From: Actinomycetes bacterium
GTDB lineage: Bacteria > Actinomycetota > Actinomycetes > Nanopelagicales > Nanopelagicaceae
Assembly: GCA_025360085.1 (NCBI GenBank)
Contig: JANYCW010000055.1
Location: 1-59,240, forward strand
DNA: 59,240 bases
Direction of reading: 5' to 3'
The notes below the pieces were generated by a model. It made no database searches. It saw only the letters and a program-made list of their open reading frames with translations, and was not told the origin of the DNA. Both the position numbers and the translations under genes were made by a program. Numbering within the stretch: the first letter of the stretch is position 1; each line of letters starts with the position of its first letter. Positions 47,235 to 57,409 of this stretch are shown in pieces.

Positions 47235-48109
47235 TGTCAGAGTTCGAGCAAATCCCGCAATCTCTTTCATATTGGCAAGATGTTCGTGCGCGTTTTTTTG
47301 CAAATAAAATCTCAATTCTTGGTTTAGTGATGCTCGTATTATTGATATTTATTGGAATTATTGGACCTTTTATTAGTGGTTGGAAATATGACGAATTAGG
47401 CCCAGATATTTTGAGCGCACCATTTCAAAAAGGGCACTGGTTTGGCACCGATGATTTAGGCCGTGACTTATTCACCCGAGTAACGTATGGCATTCGTTTA
47501 TCTTTGACGGTAGCGATTATCGTGACGATAATCTCTGTTTTTGTCGGAGTGACACTCGGCGGTCTTGCTGGATATTTTGGTGGCTGGATTGATACCTTAA
47601 TCAGCCGCTTCATCGATACATGGCAGGTAATTCCATTTGTTCTCATCGGTTTTGCAATTATTACCGTGTTTGGCTCATCCTTTTGGGTTATCGTCGCCGC
47701 CTTAGTTTTTACGGGTTGGTATTCAACAACCCGCCTGTTTCGCGCCTCCGTGATGCAAGTTAAGTCCCTTGAGTATGTAGAAGCCGCGCGCGCAACTGGT
47801 GCAACTACGAAGCGGATTATTTTGCGCCATATTGGCCCAAATGCAATTCCTCCCATTATCGTCGTTCTTGCATTTTCAGTGGCCGGGGCTATCTTGAGTG
47901 AGTCTGTATATGCATTCTTAGGAGTAGGTTTTCGCGAACCAACACCATCCCTCGGCGTAATGATCTCTGGTTCTCGAAATTTTTTGACCGAAAAACCATT
48001 TGTGTTTTTTATTCCGGGCTCGGTGTTGGTATTACTTACTCTTTCAATTGTCCTCATTGGCGATGGCTTGCGCGATGCTTTGGATCCTAAGTTACGAGGA
48101 GTCAAGTGA
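47234..48109 (+). CDS. dppC: Peptide ABC transporter permease, DppC type
   Basis: A 291-residue second permease. The N-terminal segment WQDVRARFFANKISILGLVMLVLLIF is the OppC_N domain, followed by HWFGTDDLGRDLFTRVTYGIRLSL, a strong DppC/OppC signature. The coupling loop VEAARATGATTKRIILRHIGPNA and the ending RDALDPKLRG are typical. It overlaps the next gene by 4 bp (GTGA). Confidence 0.95.
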   Translation: MSEFEQIPQSLSYWQDVRARFFANKISILGLVMLVLLIFIGIIGPFISGWKYDELGPDILSAPFQKGHWFGTDDLGRDLFTRVTYGIRLSLTVAIIVTIISVFVGVTLGGLAGYFGGWIDTLISRFIDTWQVIPFVLIGFAIITVFGSSFWVIVAALVFTGWYSTTRLFRASVMQVKSLEYVEAARATGATTKRIILRHIGPNAIPPIIVVLAFSVAGAILSESVYAFLGVGFREPTPSLGVMISGSRNFLTEKPFVFFIPGSVLVLLTLSIVLIGDGLRDALDPKLRGVK

Positions 48110-49104
48110 GTCAGCCTCTATTACATATTGATGATCTTTATGTTCATTTCAATACATCAGATGGGGTGGTGCAGGCGATAAATGGTGCCTCGCTCACCTT
48201 AAATCCAGGGGAGATCGTTGGCCTTGTTGGCGAATCGGGCTCAGGAAAATCGGTTACGGCCATGAGTATTTTGGGTCTTGTTCCCAAACCACCCGCAATA
48301 TATCCAAAGGGCCGCATCTTATGGAAAGGAATCGATCTCTTAACAACACCAGATCGAGAACTTCGAGAGATTCGCGGTGGTGAAATCTCAATGATTTTCC
48401 AAGATCCAATGACATCGTTAAATCCGGTTTATACAATCGGCCACCAAATCTCTGAAATGATTCGGGTTCACTCGCGAATATCAGCTAAAACGGCGAAACT
48501 TCGATCCATTGAGATGCTCGATCTTGTAGGTATGCCAAATCCTGCGCAACGTATCGATGATTATCCGCACCAGTTTTCTGGTGGAATGCGCCAGCGCGCA
48601 ATGATTGCAATGGCGCTATCATGCTCTCCAGAGTTACTCATTGCAGATGAACCAACAACGGCACTTGATGTAACAATTCAAGCCCAGATTTTAGAAATTT
48701 TAGAAAAATCTGCCCGAGAATTAAATGTTTCAGTCTTACTTATCACGCATGACCTTGGAGTGGTTGCCGGCATTTGCGACCGAGTTGCCGTTATGTATGG
48801 CGGGCGGATCGTTGAAGAAGCACCAGTGGATGATTTATTTGAGCGCCCATTAATGCCTTACACATGGGGGCTTATGCGCTCGATTCCCCAGATGGACAAA
48901 GTATCCACGAAGCGTCTTTACACGATTCCAGGCTCACCGCCAGTTATGTCAAGGCCACCCAAAGGTTGCGCTTTTGCTCCACGATGCGAATTTGTTATCG
49001 ATAGATGCCACACAGAAGTACCGCAGCTTATTGAGTATGCGCCTCATCGTATGGTGCGTTGCCACCGCGTGAGCGAGCCAGATTTTATTGCGGTTCTTGC
49101 ATGA
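48106..49104 (+). CDS. dppD: Peptide ABC transporter ATP-binding protein, DppD type
   Basis: A 332-residue ATPase. Walker A is GESGSGKS, Q-loop [12 protein letters not shown], signature [15 protein letters not shown], and Walker [13 protein letters not shown], with the H-loop LITHDLGVV. The C-terminal oligopeptide-transporter extension with cysteines ([20 protein letters not shown]) may hold an iron-sulphur cluster as reported in this family. GTG start overlaps the dppC stop. Confidence 0.95.
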   Translation: MSQPLLHIDDLYVHFNTSDGVVQAINGASLTLNPGEIVGLVGESGSGKSVTAMSILGLVPKPPAIYPKGRILWKGIDLLTTPDRELREIRGGEISMIFQDPMTSLNPVYTIGHQISEMIRVHSRISAKTAKLRSIEMLDLVGMPNPAQRIDDYPHQFSGGMRQRAMIAMALSCSPELLIADEPTTALDVTIQAQILEILEKSARELNVSVLLITHDLGVVAGICDRVAVMYGGRIVEEAPVDDLFERPLMPYTWGLMRSIPQMDKVSTKRLYTIPGSPPVMSRPPKGCAFAPRCEFVIDRCHTEVPQLIEYAPHRMVRCHRVSEPDFIAVLA

Positions 49105-50078
49105 GTGAGCCACTATTAAAAGTCGTTAACTTAGAAAAGAAATTCCCAATTCAAAGAGGGTTTCTAAAACGCACGGTCGGACAGATTCATGCCGTTGATG
49201 GCGTTTCGTTTGAAATTGGCCATGGTGAAACTCTCGGACTTGTTGGTGAATCTGGTTGCGGCAAGTCAACCACTGCGCGGTTAATTTTGCGTCTTCTTGA
49301 TCCTACTTCCGGTGAGATTTTTTTCAATGGAAAAGAAATTCACACACTTTCAAGGCAAGAGATTCGGAAAGAACGAAAAGATATGCAGATTGTTTTTCAA
49401 GATCCTTATGCATCGCTAAATCCCCGAATGACGATTCGACAAATTGTAGCCGAACCTTTAATTGTTCATGGCCTTGCGAATGATGATGCCGATCCTGCAG
49501 TCGATGAAATGATTGAACTATGTGGACTTTCCCGCGAATTTGGGAATCGATATCCCCACGAATTCTCTGGCGGGCAGCGCCAACGTGTGGGTATCGCGCG
49601 TGCTCTCATTACCCGACCTAAGTTAGTCGTCCTTGACGAGCCAGTCTCTGCTCTAGATGTTTCTGTTCAGGCGCAAATTTTAAACCTTCTCGATGATTTA
49701 CGCGAAAAGTTTGATTTTAGTTATCTTTTTGTTGCCCATGATCTTTCGGTCGTCTCACATATCTCTACTCGTGTGGCGGTCATGTATTTAGGAAAAATAG
49801 TTGAAATCGGCAGCCGCGAAGAGATTTTCGATAATCCACATCATCCTTACACAAAAGCGTTAATTTCGGCGGTTCCTTTAGCAAATCCAAAGCAGGAGCG
49901 AATTCGAAAAACAACGAGAATTGTCTTAACGGGAGATGTTCCAAGCCCGGCCAATCCACCATCAGGATGTCGATTCCGCACGAGATGCTGGAAGGCACAA
50001 GAGGTTTGCGCAACTTCTGAGCCCGCATTATTAAAAATTGGAAACTCTTACGTCGCCTGTCACTTTCCTGAAATGTAA
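49101..50078 (+). CDS. dppF: Peptide ABC transporter ATP-binding protein, DppF type
   Basis: A 325-residue second ATPase of the pair. Landmarks: [23 protein letters not shown], Walker [26 protein letters not shown], signature [29 protein letters not shown], and [13 protein letters not shown]. The C-terminal Cys cluster ([14 protein letters not shown]) mirrors that of DppD. ATG at 49101 overlaps the dppD stop (ATGA); the longer frame is rejected. Confidence 0.95.
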   Translation: MSEPLLKVVNLEKKFPIQRGFLKRTVGQIHAVDGVSFEIGHGETLGLVGESGCGKSTTARLILRLLDPTSGEIFFNGKEIHTLSRQEIRKERKDMQIVFQDPYASLNPRMTIRQIVAEPLIVHGLANDDADPAVDEMIELCGLSREFGNRYPHEFSGGQRQRVGIARALITRPKLVVLDEPVSALDVSVQAQILNLLDDLREKFDFSYLFVAHDLSVVSHISTRVAVMYLGKIVEIGSREEIFDNPHHPYTKALISAVPLANPKQERIRKTTRIVLTGDVPSPANPPSGCRFRTRCWKAQEVCATSEPALLKIGNSYVACHFPEM

Positions 50079-50081
50079 TTC

Positions 50082-50708
50082 ATGGAAATTCTTTCGATAA
50101 ATATCACCGCGACCGTACATGAAGGCCAGTGGACGGGGAGCATGGGTTCAACTGGAATCGATAAACAGAGTGTCAGTGGTAAGGTAGTTTTTGCTAACGA
50201 TGGTGTAATCAATGATGTGATTGTGGATCGTGAGCATCATGGGGGATTTGATCAAGCCGTTTATGCTTATGCTCGTGAAGATGCCAATTGGTGGCAGATA
50301 CAACTTGGTATTCAGATTGAAAATGGCCGCTTTGGCGAGAATTTGACGACATTGGGTTTAGATGTTAATTCCGCCCTCATTGGAGAACAATGGAAAATTG
50401 GGAGTGCCATTCTTGAAGTCTCTCAACCTCGGATCCCATGTCGAACTTTTGCAGGATTTTGGCAACGACCAACTTTAATTAAAGAGTTTATGGCCGCCGG
50501 TCGGCCTGGCACATATCTGCGAATTATTCAAGAAGGTGAAATTGCTACCGGTGATTCGATTGACATTATTTCAAAACCCAATCACACCATTACAATTGCC
50601 GACTTGTATGCCGCAAAAAATGGAGAGCGTTCAAAGGTCCAAGAGATTGCCGACGTTAAAGAACTGTCACACAGTTACCGAGAGTGGGCCAAAAACCTCG
50701 CTTTGTAG
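50082..50708 (+). CDS. MOSC domain protein (YiiM-like)
   Basis: A 208-residue protein with the MOSC fold: DREHHGGFDQAVYAYAREDANWW, GRFGENLTTLGLD, and the conserved Cys in QPRIPCRTFAGFW. The C-terminal helical tail DLYAAKNGERSKVQEIADV fits the 3-alpha domain of YiiM-like proteins, which handle N-hydroxylated or molybdenum-cofactor chemistry. It begins 3 nt after dppF, so it is likely carried on the transporter transcript, but no functional link is evident. Confidence 0.88.
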   Translation: MEILSINITATVHEGQWTGSMGSTGIDKQSVSGKVVFANDGVINDVIVDREHHGGFDQAVYAYAREDANWWQIQLGIQIENGRFGENLTTLGLDVNSALIGEQWKIGSAILEVSQPRIPCRTFAGFWQRPTLIKEFMAAGRPGTYLRIIQEGEIATGDSIDIISKPNHTITIADLYAAKNGERSKVQEIADVKELSHSYREWAKNLAL

Positions 50709-50734
50709 CCCTTTCTAAGGCATGGTTACACCGA

Positions 50735-50740
50735 TACTCT
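50735..50740 (+). promoter_or_regulatory. -10 box of leaderless hutU promoter
   Basis: TACTCT ends 7 nt before the hutU ATG, with no Shine-Dalgarno between. It would drive hutU-hutI-hutH. No repressor site was recognised in the 39-nt spacer. Confidence 0.5.
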
Positions 50741-50747
50741 TGCTCGT

Positions 50748-52409
50748 ATGAGTTCTTCAGCCCGCGTTTTGCATGCGGCTACGGGTACAAATCTAAGCGC
50801 CAAAGGGTGGGCGCAAGAGGCCGCGATTCGAATGTTGCATAACAACTTGGACCCAGCGGTAGCCGAGCATCCCGAGAATTTGATTGTCTATGGTGGAACT
50901 GGAAAAGCGGCAAGAAATTGGCCGGCCTTTGATGCCATCGTAAAGAACTTGACTGCCTTAAAAGATGATGAAACTTTGCTTGTTCAATCAGGCAAGCCTG
51001 TCGGCGTTTTTCAAACGCATGAATGGGCGCCGCGAGTTCTCATTGCCAATTCAAATCTTGTCGGTGATTGGGCGAACTGGCCAGAGTTTCGGCGCCTCGA
51101 ACATTTAGGTTTAACGATGTACGGGCAGATGACAGCAGGTTCTTGGATTTACATCGGTACCCAAGGGATTTTACAAGGCACCTATGAAACTTTTGCTGCC
51201 GTTGCCCAAAAACGTTTTAACGCCACATTGCAAGGGACTCTAACTCTGACTGCCGGTTGCGGTGGAATGGGTGGGGCACAGCCCTTAGCTGTAACGATGA
51301 ATGGTGGTGTCTGTCTCATTATTGATGTAGATAAGTCGCGCCTCGAAAAACGAGTGGAAACGAGATATTTAGATGAGATCGCCGATGGCGTTGATGACGC
51401 CGTTGCACGTGTTCTCAAAGCTAAAACTCTGGGAGTTCCTCTTTCGGTCGGCCTAGTTGGTAATGCTGCTCAATTATTTCCGTTATTGCTATCCATGGAT
51501 GTACCAATAGATATTGTCACTGATCAAACTTCGGCGCATGATCCGTTTTCATATGTTGCTATCGGAGTAGATGTTAACGATGCCGCCAAAATGGCCAAAA
51601 ATGGACCAGAGGATTACACCAAGCGCTCTCAAGCCTCGATGGCCAAACATGTTGAGGCCATGGTTGGTTTTATGGATAAAGGTGCTGAAGTATTTGATTA
51701 CGGAAATTCGATCCGAGATGAGGCGCGCCAAGGTGGATATTCACGCGCATTTGCATTTCCTGGCTTTGTTCCAGCATATATACGCCCGTTATTTTGTGAA
51801 GGTAAAGGCCCGTTTCGTTGGGTCGCTTTATCGGGAGATCCAAAAGATATTTACCGCACGGACAAGGCCGTCCTCGATCTGTTCCCTGAAAATGAAGGCC
51901 TGCATCGCTGGATAACGATGGCGCAGGAAAAGGTCGCTTTTCAAGGCTTACCTGCTCGTATCTGCTGGCTTGGTTACGGCGAGCGCGATAAAGCAGGTTT
52001 GGCTTTCAATGATTTAGTGGCACGTGGGGAAATATCGGCACCAATTGTCATTGGTCGTGATCATTTGGATTGCGGCTCCGTTGCCTCGCCCTATCGCGAG
52101 ACCGAGGCAATGCTAGATGGCTCGGATGCAATCGCAGACTGGCCGCTCTTAAATGCGATGGTCAATATCTCTTCAGGTGCATCATGGGTTTCAATTCATC
52201 ATGGTGGCGGCGTTGGAATGGGCCGTTCAATTCATGCCGGACAAGTCTCAATTGCCGATGGAACAAAGTTAGCTGCGCAAAAATTGGCACGCGTGCTCAC
52301 AAATGATCCTGGTATGGGCGTCATCCGCCATGCCGATGCAGGTTATGAGCATGCAATCGATACGGCAAAAGAGCGGCATGTACATGTACCGATGTTAGAT
52401 ATTGAATAA
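50748..52409 (+). CDS. hutU: Urocanate hydratase
   Basis: A 553-residue NAD-cofactor enzyme converting urocanate to imidazolone propionate, step 2 of histidine breakdown. Landmarks: [70 protein letters not shown], and the active-site stretch [19 protein letters not shown] with the conserved Cys. Length is normal. First gene of the hutUIH set; the next start is 3 nt after the stop. Confidence 0.97.
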   Translation: MSSSARVLHAATGTNLSAKGWAQEAAIRMLHNNLDPAVAEHPENLIVYGGTGKAARNWPAFDAIVKNLTALKDDETLLVQSGKPVGVFQTHEWAPRVLIANSNLVGDWANWPEFRRLEHLGLTMYGQMTAGSWIYIGTQGILQGTYETFAAVAQKRFNATLQGTLTLTAGCGGMGGAQPLAVTMNGGVCLIIDVDKSRLEKRVETRYLDEIADGVDDAVARVLKAKTLGVPLSVGLVGNAAQLFPLLLSMDVPIDIVTDQTSAHDPFSYVAIGVDVNDAAKMAKNGPEDYTKRSQASMAKHVEAMVGFMDKGAEVFDYGNSIRDEARQGGYSRAFAFPGFVPAYIRPLFCEGKGPFRWVALSGDPKDIYRTDKAVLDLFPENEGLHRWITMAQEKVAFQGLPARICWLGYGERDKAGLAFNDLVARGEISAPIVIGRDHLDCGSVASPYRETEAMLDGSDAIADWPLLNAMVNISSGASWVSIHHGGGVGMGRSIHAGQVSIADGTKLAAQKLARVLTNDPGMGVIRHADAGYEHAIDTAKERHVHVPMLDIE

Positions 52410-52412
52410 AGT

Positions 52413-53588
52413 ATGACAAGTACCTTAATTACCAATATCGGTCAGTTAGTGACTAACGATCCAAGCCACGACGGTACCAAACTGGGTTTAATTAAAGATG
52501 CTGCCCTTCTCATTGAAGATGGCGTTATTGCTTGGGCCGGACCAAATTCGCAGGCACCAACTCACCACATAAAGAAAACTATCGATGCCGAAAGCAAATG
52601 CATTGTGCCTGGCTATGTTGATAGCCACACGCACATGATTTTTGCGGGGGATAGAAGCAATGAATTTCGCGCCCGAATGTTGGGTGAGATGTATTCTGCA
52701 GGTGGAATTACATCCACTGTTGAAAAAACACGCAAAGCTAGTAGCGAACTTCTACTCAATCACGCACAATTTTTATCGGCCGAAGCTAATGCTGGTGGGA
52801 CAACCACGATTGAAATAAAGTCAGGCTACGGTTTAACGCTAAAAGATGAGCAAAGGTCACTAGAAATCGCAAGAAAAATCAGCGATGAAACAACTTTTCT
52901 AGGTGCTCATGTCGTACCCGTTGAGTACAAAGATTCACCACATGACTACGTTGATTTGGTCTGTGGCCCGATGCTTGAAGCTGTGCAACCTTATGCAAAA
53001 TGGATTGATGTCTTTTGCGATAAAGGCGCTTTTAGCGTTGATGATGCACGAAGAATTTTAAAAGCTGGAATTGCAAGGGGATTAATGCCACGTTTGCATG
53101 CCAACCAATTACAAGAGGGTCAAGGGATAGCGTTAGGCGTCGAACTTGATGCAGCATCGGTAGATCACGTGTCGCATGTGAGTGAAGAAGATATCCAACT
53201 GCTCTCAACTTCAAACACGGTCGCAACGTTATTACCTGGCGCTGAATTTTCAACGAGATCGGCATATCCGGATGTCCGTCCACTACTTGAGGCAAGTATT
53301 ACGGTAGCTCTTGCATCAGACTGTAATCCAGGATCCTCATATACAACGAGCATGGCATTTATTATCGCGGTGGCAGTGCGCGAAATGCACTTTTCGCCGG
53401 AACAAGCAGTATGGTCGGCAACAATGGGCGGGGCGAAGGCTCTGCGCAGGAATGACATCGGCCACTTAGTCGAAGGCGCCTGCGCAGATTTTCAGATTCT
53501 CAATGCGCCGTCATATATTCACTTGGCATATCGCCCCGGCGTTAACTTAGTAGAACAGGTTTGGCGAAATGGCCTCCAACTCATCTAA
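52413..53588 (+). CDS. hutI: Imidazolonepropionase
   Basis: A 391-residue amidohydrolase opening the imidazolone ring to N-formimino-glutamate, step 3. Metal ligands are in PGYVDSHTHMIFAGDR, with FLGAHVVPVEYK, MPRLHANQLQEGQG and SDCNPGSSYT as further conserved blocks. Its 3' end overlaps the first 20 bp of hutH, implying coupled translation. Confidence 0.96.
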   Translation: MTSTLITNIGQLVTNDPSHDGTKLGLIKDAALLIEDGVIAWAGPNSQAPTHHIKKTIDAESKCIVPGYVDSHTHMIFAGDRSNEFRARMLGEMYSAGGITSTVEKTRKASSELLLNHAQFLSAEANAGGTTTIEIKSGYGLTLKDEQRSLEIARKISDETTFLGAHVVPVEYKDSPHDYVDLVCGPMLEAVQPYAKWIDVFCDKGAFSVDDARRILKAGIARGLMPRLHANQLQEGQGIALGVELDAASVDHVSHVSEEDIQLLSTSNTVATLLPGAEFSTRSAYPDVRPLLEASITVALASDCNPGSSYTTSMAFIIAVAVREMHFSPEQAVWSATMGGAKALRRNDIGHLVEGACADFQILNAPSYIHLAYRPGVNLVEQVWRNGLQLI

Positions 53589-55122
53589 AACAATCACGGT
53601 CTCGACTTCAGGTGTAACGCTCGAGGATGTGATTGCAGTTGCTCGTCATGGCGCCCATGTTCAACTTTCGCAAAGTTCCATTAATGCGATGAATACAACA
53701 CGTGCATTTATTGAGAGCTATGCCGCAGGCGGTCTGCCCGTATACGGTGTATCAACGGGATTTGGCGCACTGGCTAATCGACACATTGATGTGCAAGATC
53801 GAGTGCAGTTACAAAAATCTCTCATTAGATCGCATGCCGCAGGAGTAGGACCAGCAATTGAGCGCGAAGTAGTGCGGGCATTGATGTTCTTGCGCCTACG
53901 CACGATGGCGTCGGGGCGTACAGGTGTGCGTGTTGCACTTGCACAGACTTACGTTGAGTTCTTAAATAAGGGCATAACACCAGTGGTTCCAGAGTTTGGC
54001 TCCCTTGGTTGCAGTGGAGATTTAGCGCCTCTCGCGCACTGCGCACTTGCACTCATGGGTGAAGGTCGTGTGCACGATCCACATGGTGTTGAAATGCCTA
54101 CGATGCAAGCATTAAATACCGCGGGGATTATTCCAATTGAGTTAGAGGCCAAAGAGGGTTTAGCTTTAATTAACGGCACAGATGGAATGCTTGGAATGTT
54201 AATTATGGCCTGCGCCGATCTTGGACATCTGTGCACCGTCGCTGACATTACAACGGCGATGAGTATTGAGGGCCTTCTCGGTACTGATCGCGTTTTTGCG
54301 CCAGATCTCCATGCACCTCTGCGACCGCAAGTTGGTCAAGCCATTAGTGCGGCAAATATTTATGCAACTCTCAAAGGCTCTGAAATTATTGCATCCCATC
54401 GTGAAAATGATTCGCGCGTTCAAGATGCTTATTCACTTCGTTGTGCACCTGCGGTGACCGGTGCTGTACGAGATACCGTTGCTTATGCATCCACAATCGC
54501 TACGCGTGAATTAGCAAGTTCAATCGATAACCCAGTGGTGATGCCCGATGGCCGCGTTGAATCCAATGGGAATTTCCATGGCGCACCAGTAGGTTATGTT
54601 TTAGATTTTCTGGCAATCGCCGCGGCTGATTTAGGTTCAATGTCCGAGCGCCGGACTGATCGCGCCCTTGATCAACACAGATCTGCTGGTCTGCCAGCGT
54701 TTTTAGCTCATGATCCCGGAGTTGATTCTGGCTTAATGATCGCCCAATACACTCAAGCCGGCCTTGTCAGTGAAAATAAGCGCCTTGCAGTACCGGCAAG
54801 CGTGGATTCCATTCCATCATCTGCCATGCAAGAAGATCACGTCTCGATGGGTTGGTCGGCTGCTCGCAAACTTCGCAAAGTTATTGAAAACTTAACCAGA
54901 ATTTTGGCAATTGAGTTAGTGACATCAGCGCGCGCAATTGAGTTGCGAGAGCCCCTAAAGCCTTCGCAAGCAACGGCTCGAGTTGTGCGAGAGTTACGTA
55001 AAACGGTGCCAGGGGCTGGTCCTGACCGCTTTTTATCTCCAGAGATTGAAGCGGCAACGTTACTAGTTAACTCGGGTGCTGTGGTTGGCGCTGCGCGAGA
55101 AGTTATTTCAGAGATTATCTAG
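53569..55122 (+). CDS. hutH: Histidine ammonia-lyase
   Basis: A 517-residue enzyme making urocanate from histidine, step 1. The MIO prosthetic group forms from C148-S149-G150 in FGSLGCSGDLAPLAH; most HALs have Ala-Ser-Gly here, and the Cys variant is what I recall for Streptomyces. Other conserved blocks: YGVSTGFGALANR, SSIDNPVV and the QEDHVSMGWSAARK stretch. It overlaps hutI by 20 bp and hutG (opposite strand) by 8 bp. Confidence 0.97.
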   Translation: MASNSSKTITVSTSGVTLEDVIAVARHGAHVQLSQSSINAMNTTRAFIESYAAGGLPVYGVSTGFGALANRHIDVQDRVQLQKSLIRSHAAGVGPAIEREVVRALMFLRLRTMASGRTGVRVALAQTYVEFLNKGITPVVPEFGSLGCSGDLAPLAHCALALMGEGRVHDPHGVEMPTMQALNTAGIIPIELEAKEGLALINGTDGMLGMLIMACADLGHLCTVADITTAMSIEGLLGTDRVFAPDLHAPLRPQVGQAISAANIYATLKGSEIIASHRENDSRVQDAYSLRCAPAVTGAVRDTVAYASTIATRELASSIDNPVVMPDGRVESNGNFHGAPVGYVLDFLAIAAADLGSMSERRTDRALDQHRSAGLPAFLAHDPGVDSGLMIAQYTQAGLVSENKRLAVPASVDSIPSSAMQEDHVSMGWSAARKLRKVIENLTRILAIELVTSARAIELREPLKPSQATARVVRELRKTVPGAGPDRFLSPEIEAATLLVNSGAVVGAAREVISEII

Positions 55123-56014
55123 AGGCAAGACCTGTCGCGGCCTCAAGTACAAGTAATGCGGCCAGACGTACAGTTCGTTGATCTGGGCTATCTAAATTGG
55201 CGTCGATTTCAGTTATATCTATCGCCCGCACACGTTTATCGCAGGCGAGCAAAAATGTCGCTTGGCGCAGTTCATCGGCAGAGATTCCACCCGGCATTGC
55301 GGCAGGACATGCTGGAACAACACTTCGATCACAGACATCGACATCTAAATCAACATAGATTTCACGTCCATCCGCACCGGCTATATCCAACGCCGATTTA
55401 ACAACATCGGCAATCGATCTCATTCGAAGTTCGGCCCGTGAAATGACTGTGATGCCGTTATCTTTTGCACGCGCCGAGTATTGAGCGCTATTAGCAAAAT
55501 CAGCAATACCAATCTGCACAATGTTTTTGCCTGGCAGACCTGTTTGAATTAACTGCCAGATAGGCGAGCCATTAGATTGACCATCGCGTACATCATGGTG
55601 GGCGTCAAAAGTAATAAGGCCAATGTTAGATAGATCCGACCATAGGGCAGATGCAACCGAGTAAGTAATTGAATTATCTCCACCGAGTACAACAACCAAT
55701 TTGTGCGCGTCGAGCAAGCCATGGGCAGCAGCTTTAACTCTGGCAAAACCTTTGATTCCATCGGGATTTTCAACATCACCTAAATCTACAAAAGTATTTC
55801 CGATTAAATCCATCGTAGCCGAGGTTGAAAAAGTTGAATACCGTGCAAGTGCCAACCTGATAGCGGCCGGAGTCAAGTGGGCATTCGATTGCGAAATCGA
55901 GCTTTCATGAGCAGGCACACCAATAAGTGCAAAGTCAGCACGGCCATCACTTGTTGAAAACAAAGTATTGGCACGGACCCATTTCGGATCATCTGGCAAC
56001 TCTGGAGGTGACAT
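55115..56014 (-). CDS. hutG: Formimidoylglutamase/agmatinase-family ureohydrolase
   Basis: A 299-residue binuclear manganese hydrolase. Metal-binding motifs: LGGDNSIT, FDAHHDVR, YVDLDVDVCD and DITEIDANLD. In this context it most likely splits formiminoglutamate to glutamate and formamide, step 4 of histidine breakdown, although agmatinases share these motifs. The GGDNS in place of GGDHS is seen in some HutG. Converges on hutH; its own leaderless promoter (TACGAT 56021-56026, 6 nt before the ATG) lets it be controlled separately. Confidence 0.85.
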   Translation of the reverse strand: MSPPELPDDPKWVRANTLFSTSDGRADFALIGVPAHESSISQSNAHLTPAAIRLALARYSTFSTSATMDLIGNTFVDLGDVENPDGIKGFARVKAAAHGLLDAHKLVVVLGGDNSITYSVASALWSDLSNIGLITFDAHHDVRDGQSNGSPIWQLIQTGLPGKNIVQIGIADFANSAQYSARAKDNGITVISRAELRMRSIADVVKSALDIAGADGREIYVDLDVDVCDRSVVPACPAAMPGGISADELRQATFLLACDKRVRAIDITEIDANLDSPDQRTVRLAALLVLEAATGLASR

Positions 56015-56020
56015 GGGTTT

Positions 56021-56026
56021 ATCGTA
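56021..56026 (-). promoter_or_regulatory. -10 box of leaderless hutG promoter
   Basis: On the minus strand TACGAT ends 6 nt before the ATG at 56014; the six bases between hold no Shine-Dalgarno. Confidence 0.5.
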
Positions 56027-56027
56027 G

Positions 56028-56171
56028 ACGGATAGTGATCAATTTTTGCGGCGAAAGCAGGGTGAACCACTTGTTGCATCTGCAGGAGTTGGAGCAATAA
56101 TTTCAACGCTTATTGGTAAAGTAAGTAATCATATGGTGGCCCATACTGAGCAGTTAATTGACTCAATGTGA
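56028..56171 (+). other. Short open stretch of unknown nature in the hutG/MFS spacer
   Basis: Open on the plus strand from 56028 to a TGA at 56169-56171, with a possible TTG start at 56046. Its translation, GEPLVASAGVGAIISTLIGKV followed by MVAHTEQLIDSM, looks protein-like with an amphipathic helix, but no family was recognised and no ribosome site precedes it. It may be a gene remnant. The rest of the 184-bp spacer holds the two flanking promoters. Confidence 0.25.
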
Positions 56172-56186
56172 ACTTCTTTAAGAAGA

Positions 56187-56192
56187 TAGTCT
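56187..56192 (+). promoter_or_regulatory. -10 box of leaderless MFS gene
   Basis: TAGTCT ends 6 nt before the GTG at 56199, which therefore is preferred to the ATG at 56214. Confidence 0.5.
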
Positions 56193-56198
56193 TGGCCG

Positions 56199-57386
56199 GT
56201 GCAAGAGCCAGCCATGACAAATCGAGAAGCAATTGCTAAAGCCTTACCTATTTTTATTGCTGCAATCAACATGCGTGCCGGCTTAACAATAATGAGTCCT
56301 CTTATACCGATTTTGAAGGATCAATATCACTTGAGCTCTTTTCTGCTCTCTTTTCTGACTTCTCTAACCGTATTGTGCTTTGCTGGAAGTGCATTCCTTA
56401 TGCCTTTTGTTGGCAAAATTGGAGGTACCAACCGCGTAATCTCAACTGCCCTCATCGTATTGACCGCTGCCATCTTCGTACGAGCAGTTGGAAATATGCC
56501 TATGCTATTTATTTCATCGTTAACTATTGGGATAGCCGTAGCAATTCTAAATTTCTCACTTCCGGTCTGGGTTAAAGAGAATACTTCTGAGCACTCAGGT
56601 TTAGTCACAGGAATTTACATAACCACCATGGGGGTTTTTGCCGCCATTTCGATTGCCGTTGCCGTGCCCTTAGCGCACGCAACTTCATGGGGCTGGCGAT
56701 TGGCAATGGTTCCATGGATTGTGATCGGTTTTGTCTCCTCTCTTTGGTGGATTGCACGAAACTCAAAGAGTTCAGATAGTTCACATTTGCCGATTTCATC
56801 GAAGTTTTACGTAGAGTTACTGCGTAAGCCTGGCGCTTGGAGCATTGCCGTTTTCTTCGGCTTACAGTCAATGCTCTTTTATGGAACGGCAACGTGGATG
56901 CCGACGATATTTGTCTCAAAAGGCTTCACTTTAAGTAACGCGGGATATATCGTTTCAATTACTGGTCTCATAGGTTCGGTGATTGGAATAGCGGCTCCGC
57001 ATTTCTCATCCAAGTTAGGCGACCTAAGGGCTTTGTTAGCCATTCTTGGCGGAGTGCTCTCTCTTTCTTTCGCTGCCATGATTATTGATGATGGCTGGCG
57101 TTTAATTGTCTGGTTTCTTATCGTTAACATCGCGCTAGCCATTAGTTTTCCGCTTTCACTTCTCTTGACCGTTACACGAAGTGTGCATGCCGCTGAGACT
57201 CGTTCCTTATCAATAATGGCCCAATCAATTGGCTATTTAATGGCCGCCTTTGCGCCGGGAATTGTCGGGGCCATCTTCGATGTAACACTGAATTGGGATA
57301 TCGCACTTGTGTTTCCAATAATTCTCGGAGTTATTTTGGGTGCAGTGGGTTACTTTGCAGGTCGCCCTGAGAAAATCCACATTTAG
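56199..57386 (+). CDS. MFS permease, CynX/NimT-like
   Basis: A 395-residue transporter with 12 predicted hydrophobic helices. The N-terminal AINMRAGLTIMSPLIPILKDQYHLSS, with Arg in helix 1, is a hallmark of the CynX/NimT (cyanate/2-nitroimidazole) branch. Helix 5 has LVTGIYITTMGVFAAISIAVAVPLA, and the PGIVGAIFDVTLNW stretch occurs in helix 11. The substrate is unknown; histidine or a breakdown product is possible from its position beside hutG but not shown. Confidence 0.85.
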   Translation: MQEPAMTNREAIAKALPIFIAAINMRAGLTIMSPLIPILKDQYHLSSFLLSFLTSLTVLCFAGSAFLMPFVGKIGGTNRVISTALIVLTAAIFVRAVGNMPMLFISSLTIGIAVAILNFSLPVWVKENTSEHSGLVTGIYITTMGVFAAISIAVAVPLAHATSWGWRLAMVPWIVIGFVSSLWWIARNSKSSDSSHLPISSKFYVELLRKPGAWSIAVFFGLQSMLFYGTATWMPTIFVSKGFTLSNAGYIVSITGLIGSVIGIAAPHFSSKLGDLRALLAILGGVLSLSFAAMIIDDGWRLIVWFLIVNIALAISFPLSLLLTVTRSVHAAETRSLSIMAQSIGYLMAAFAPGIVGAIFDVTLNWDIALVFPIILGVILGAVGYFAGRPEKIHI

Positions 57387-57409
57387 GCGCGTGGCAAGTA
57401 ACTTATTCT

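Noticed and set aside
47425-48105. Minus-strand frame of 226 codons
   Set aside because: It lies fully antisense to dppC, which has clear family motifs; no start signal or known domain was seen.
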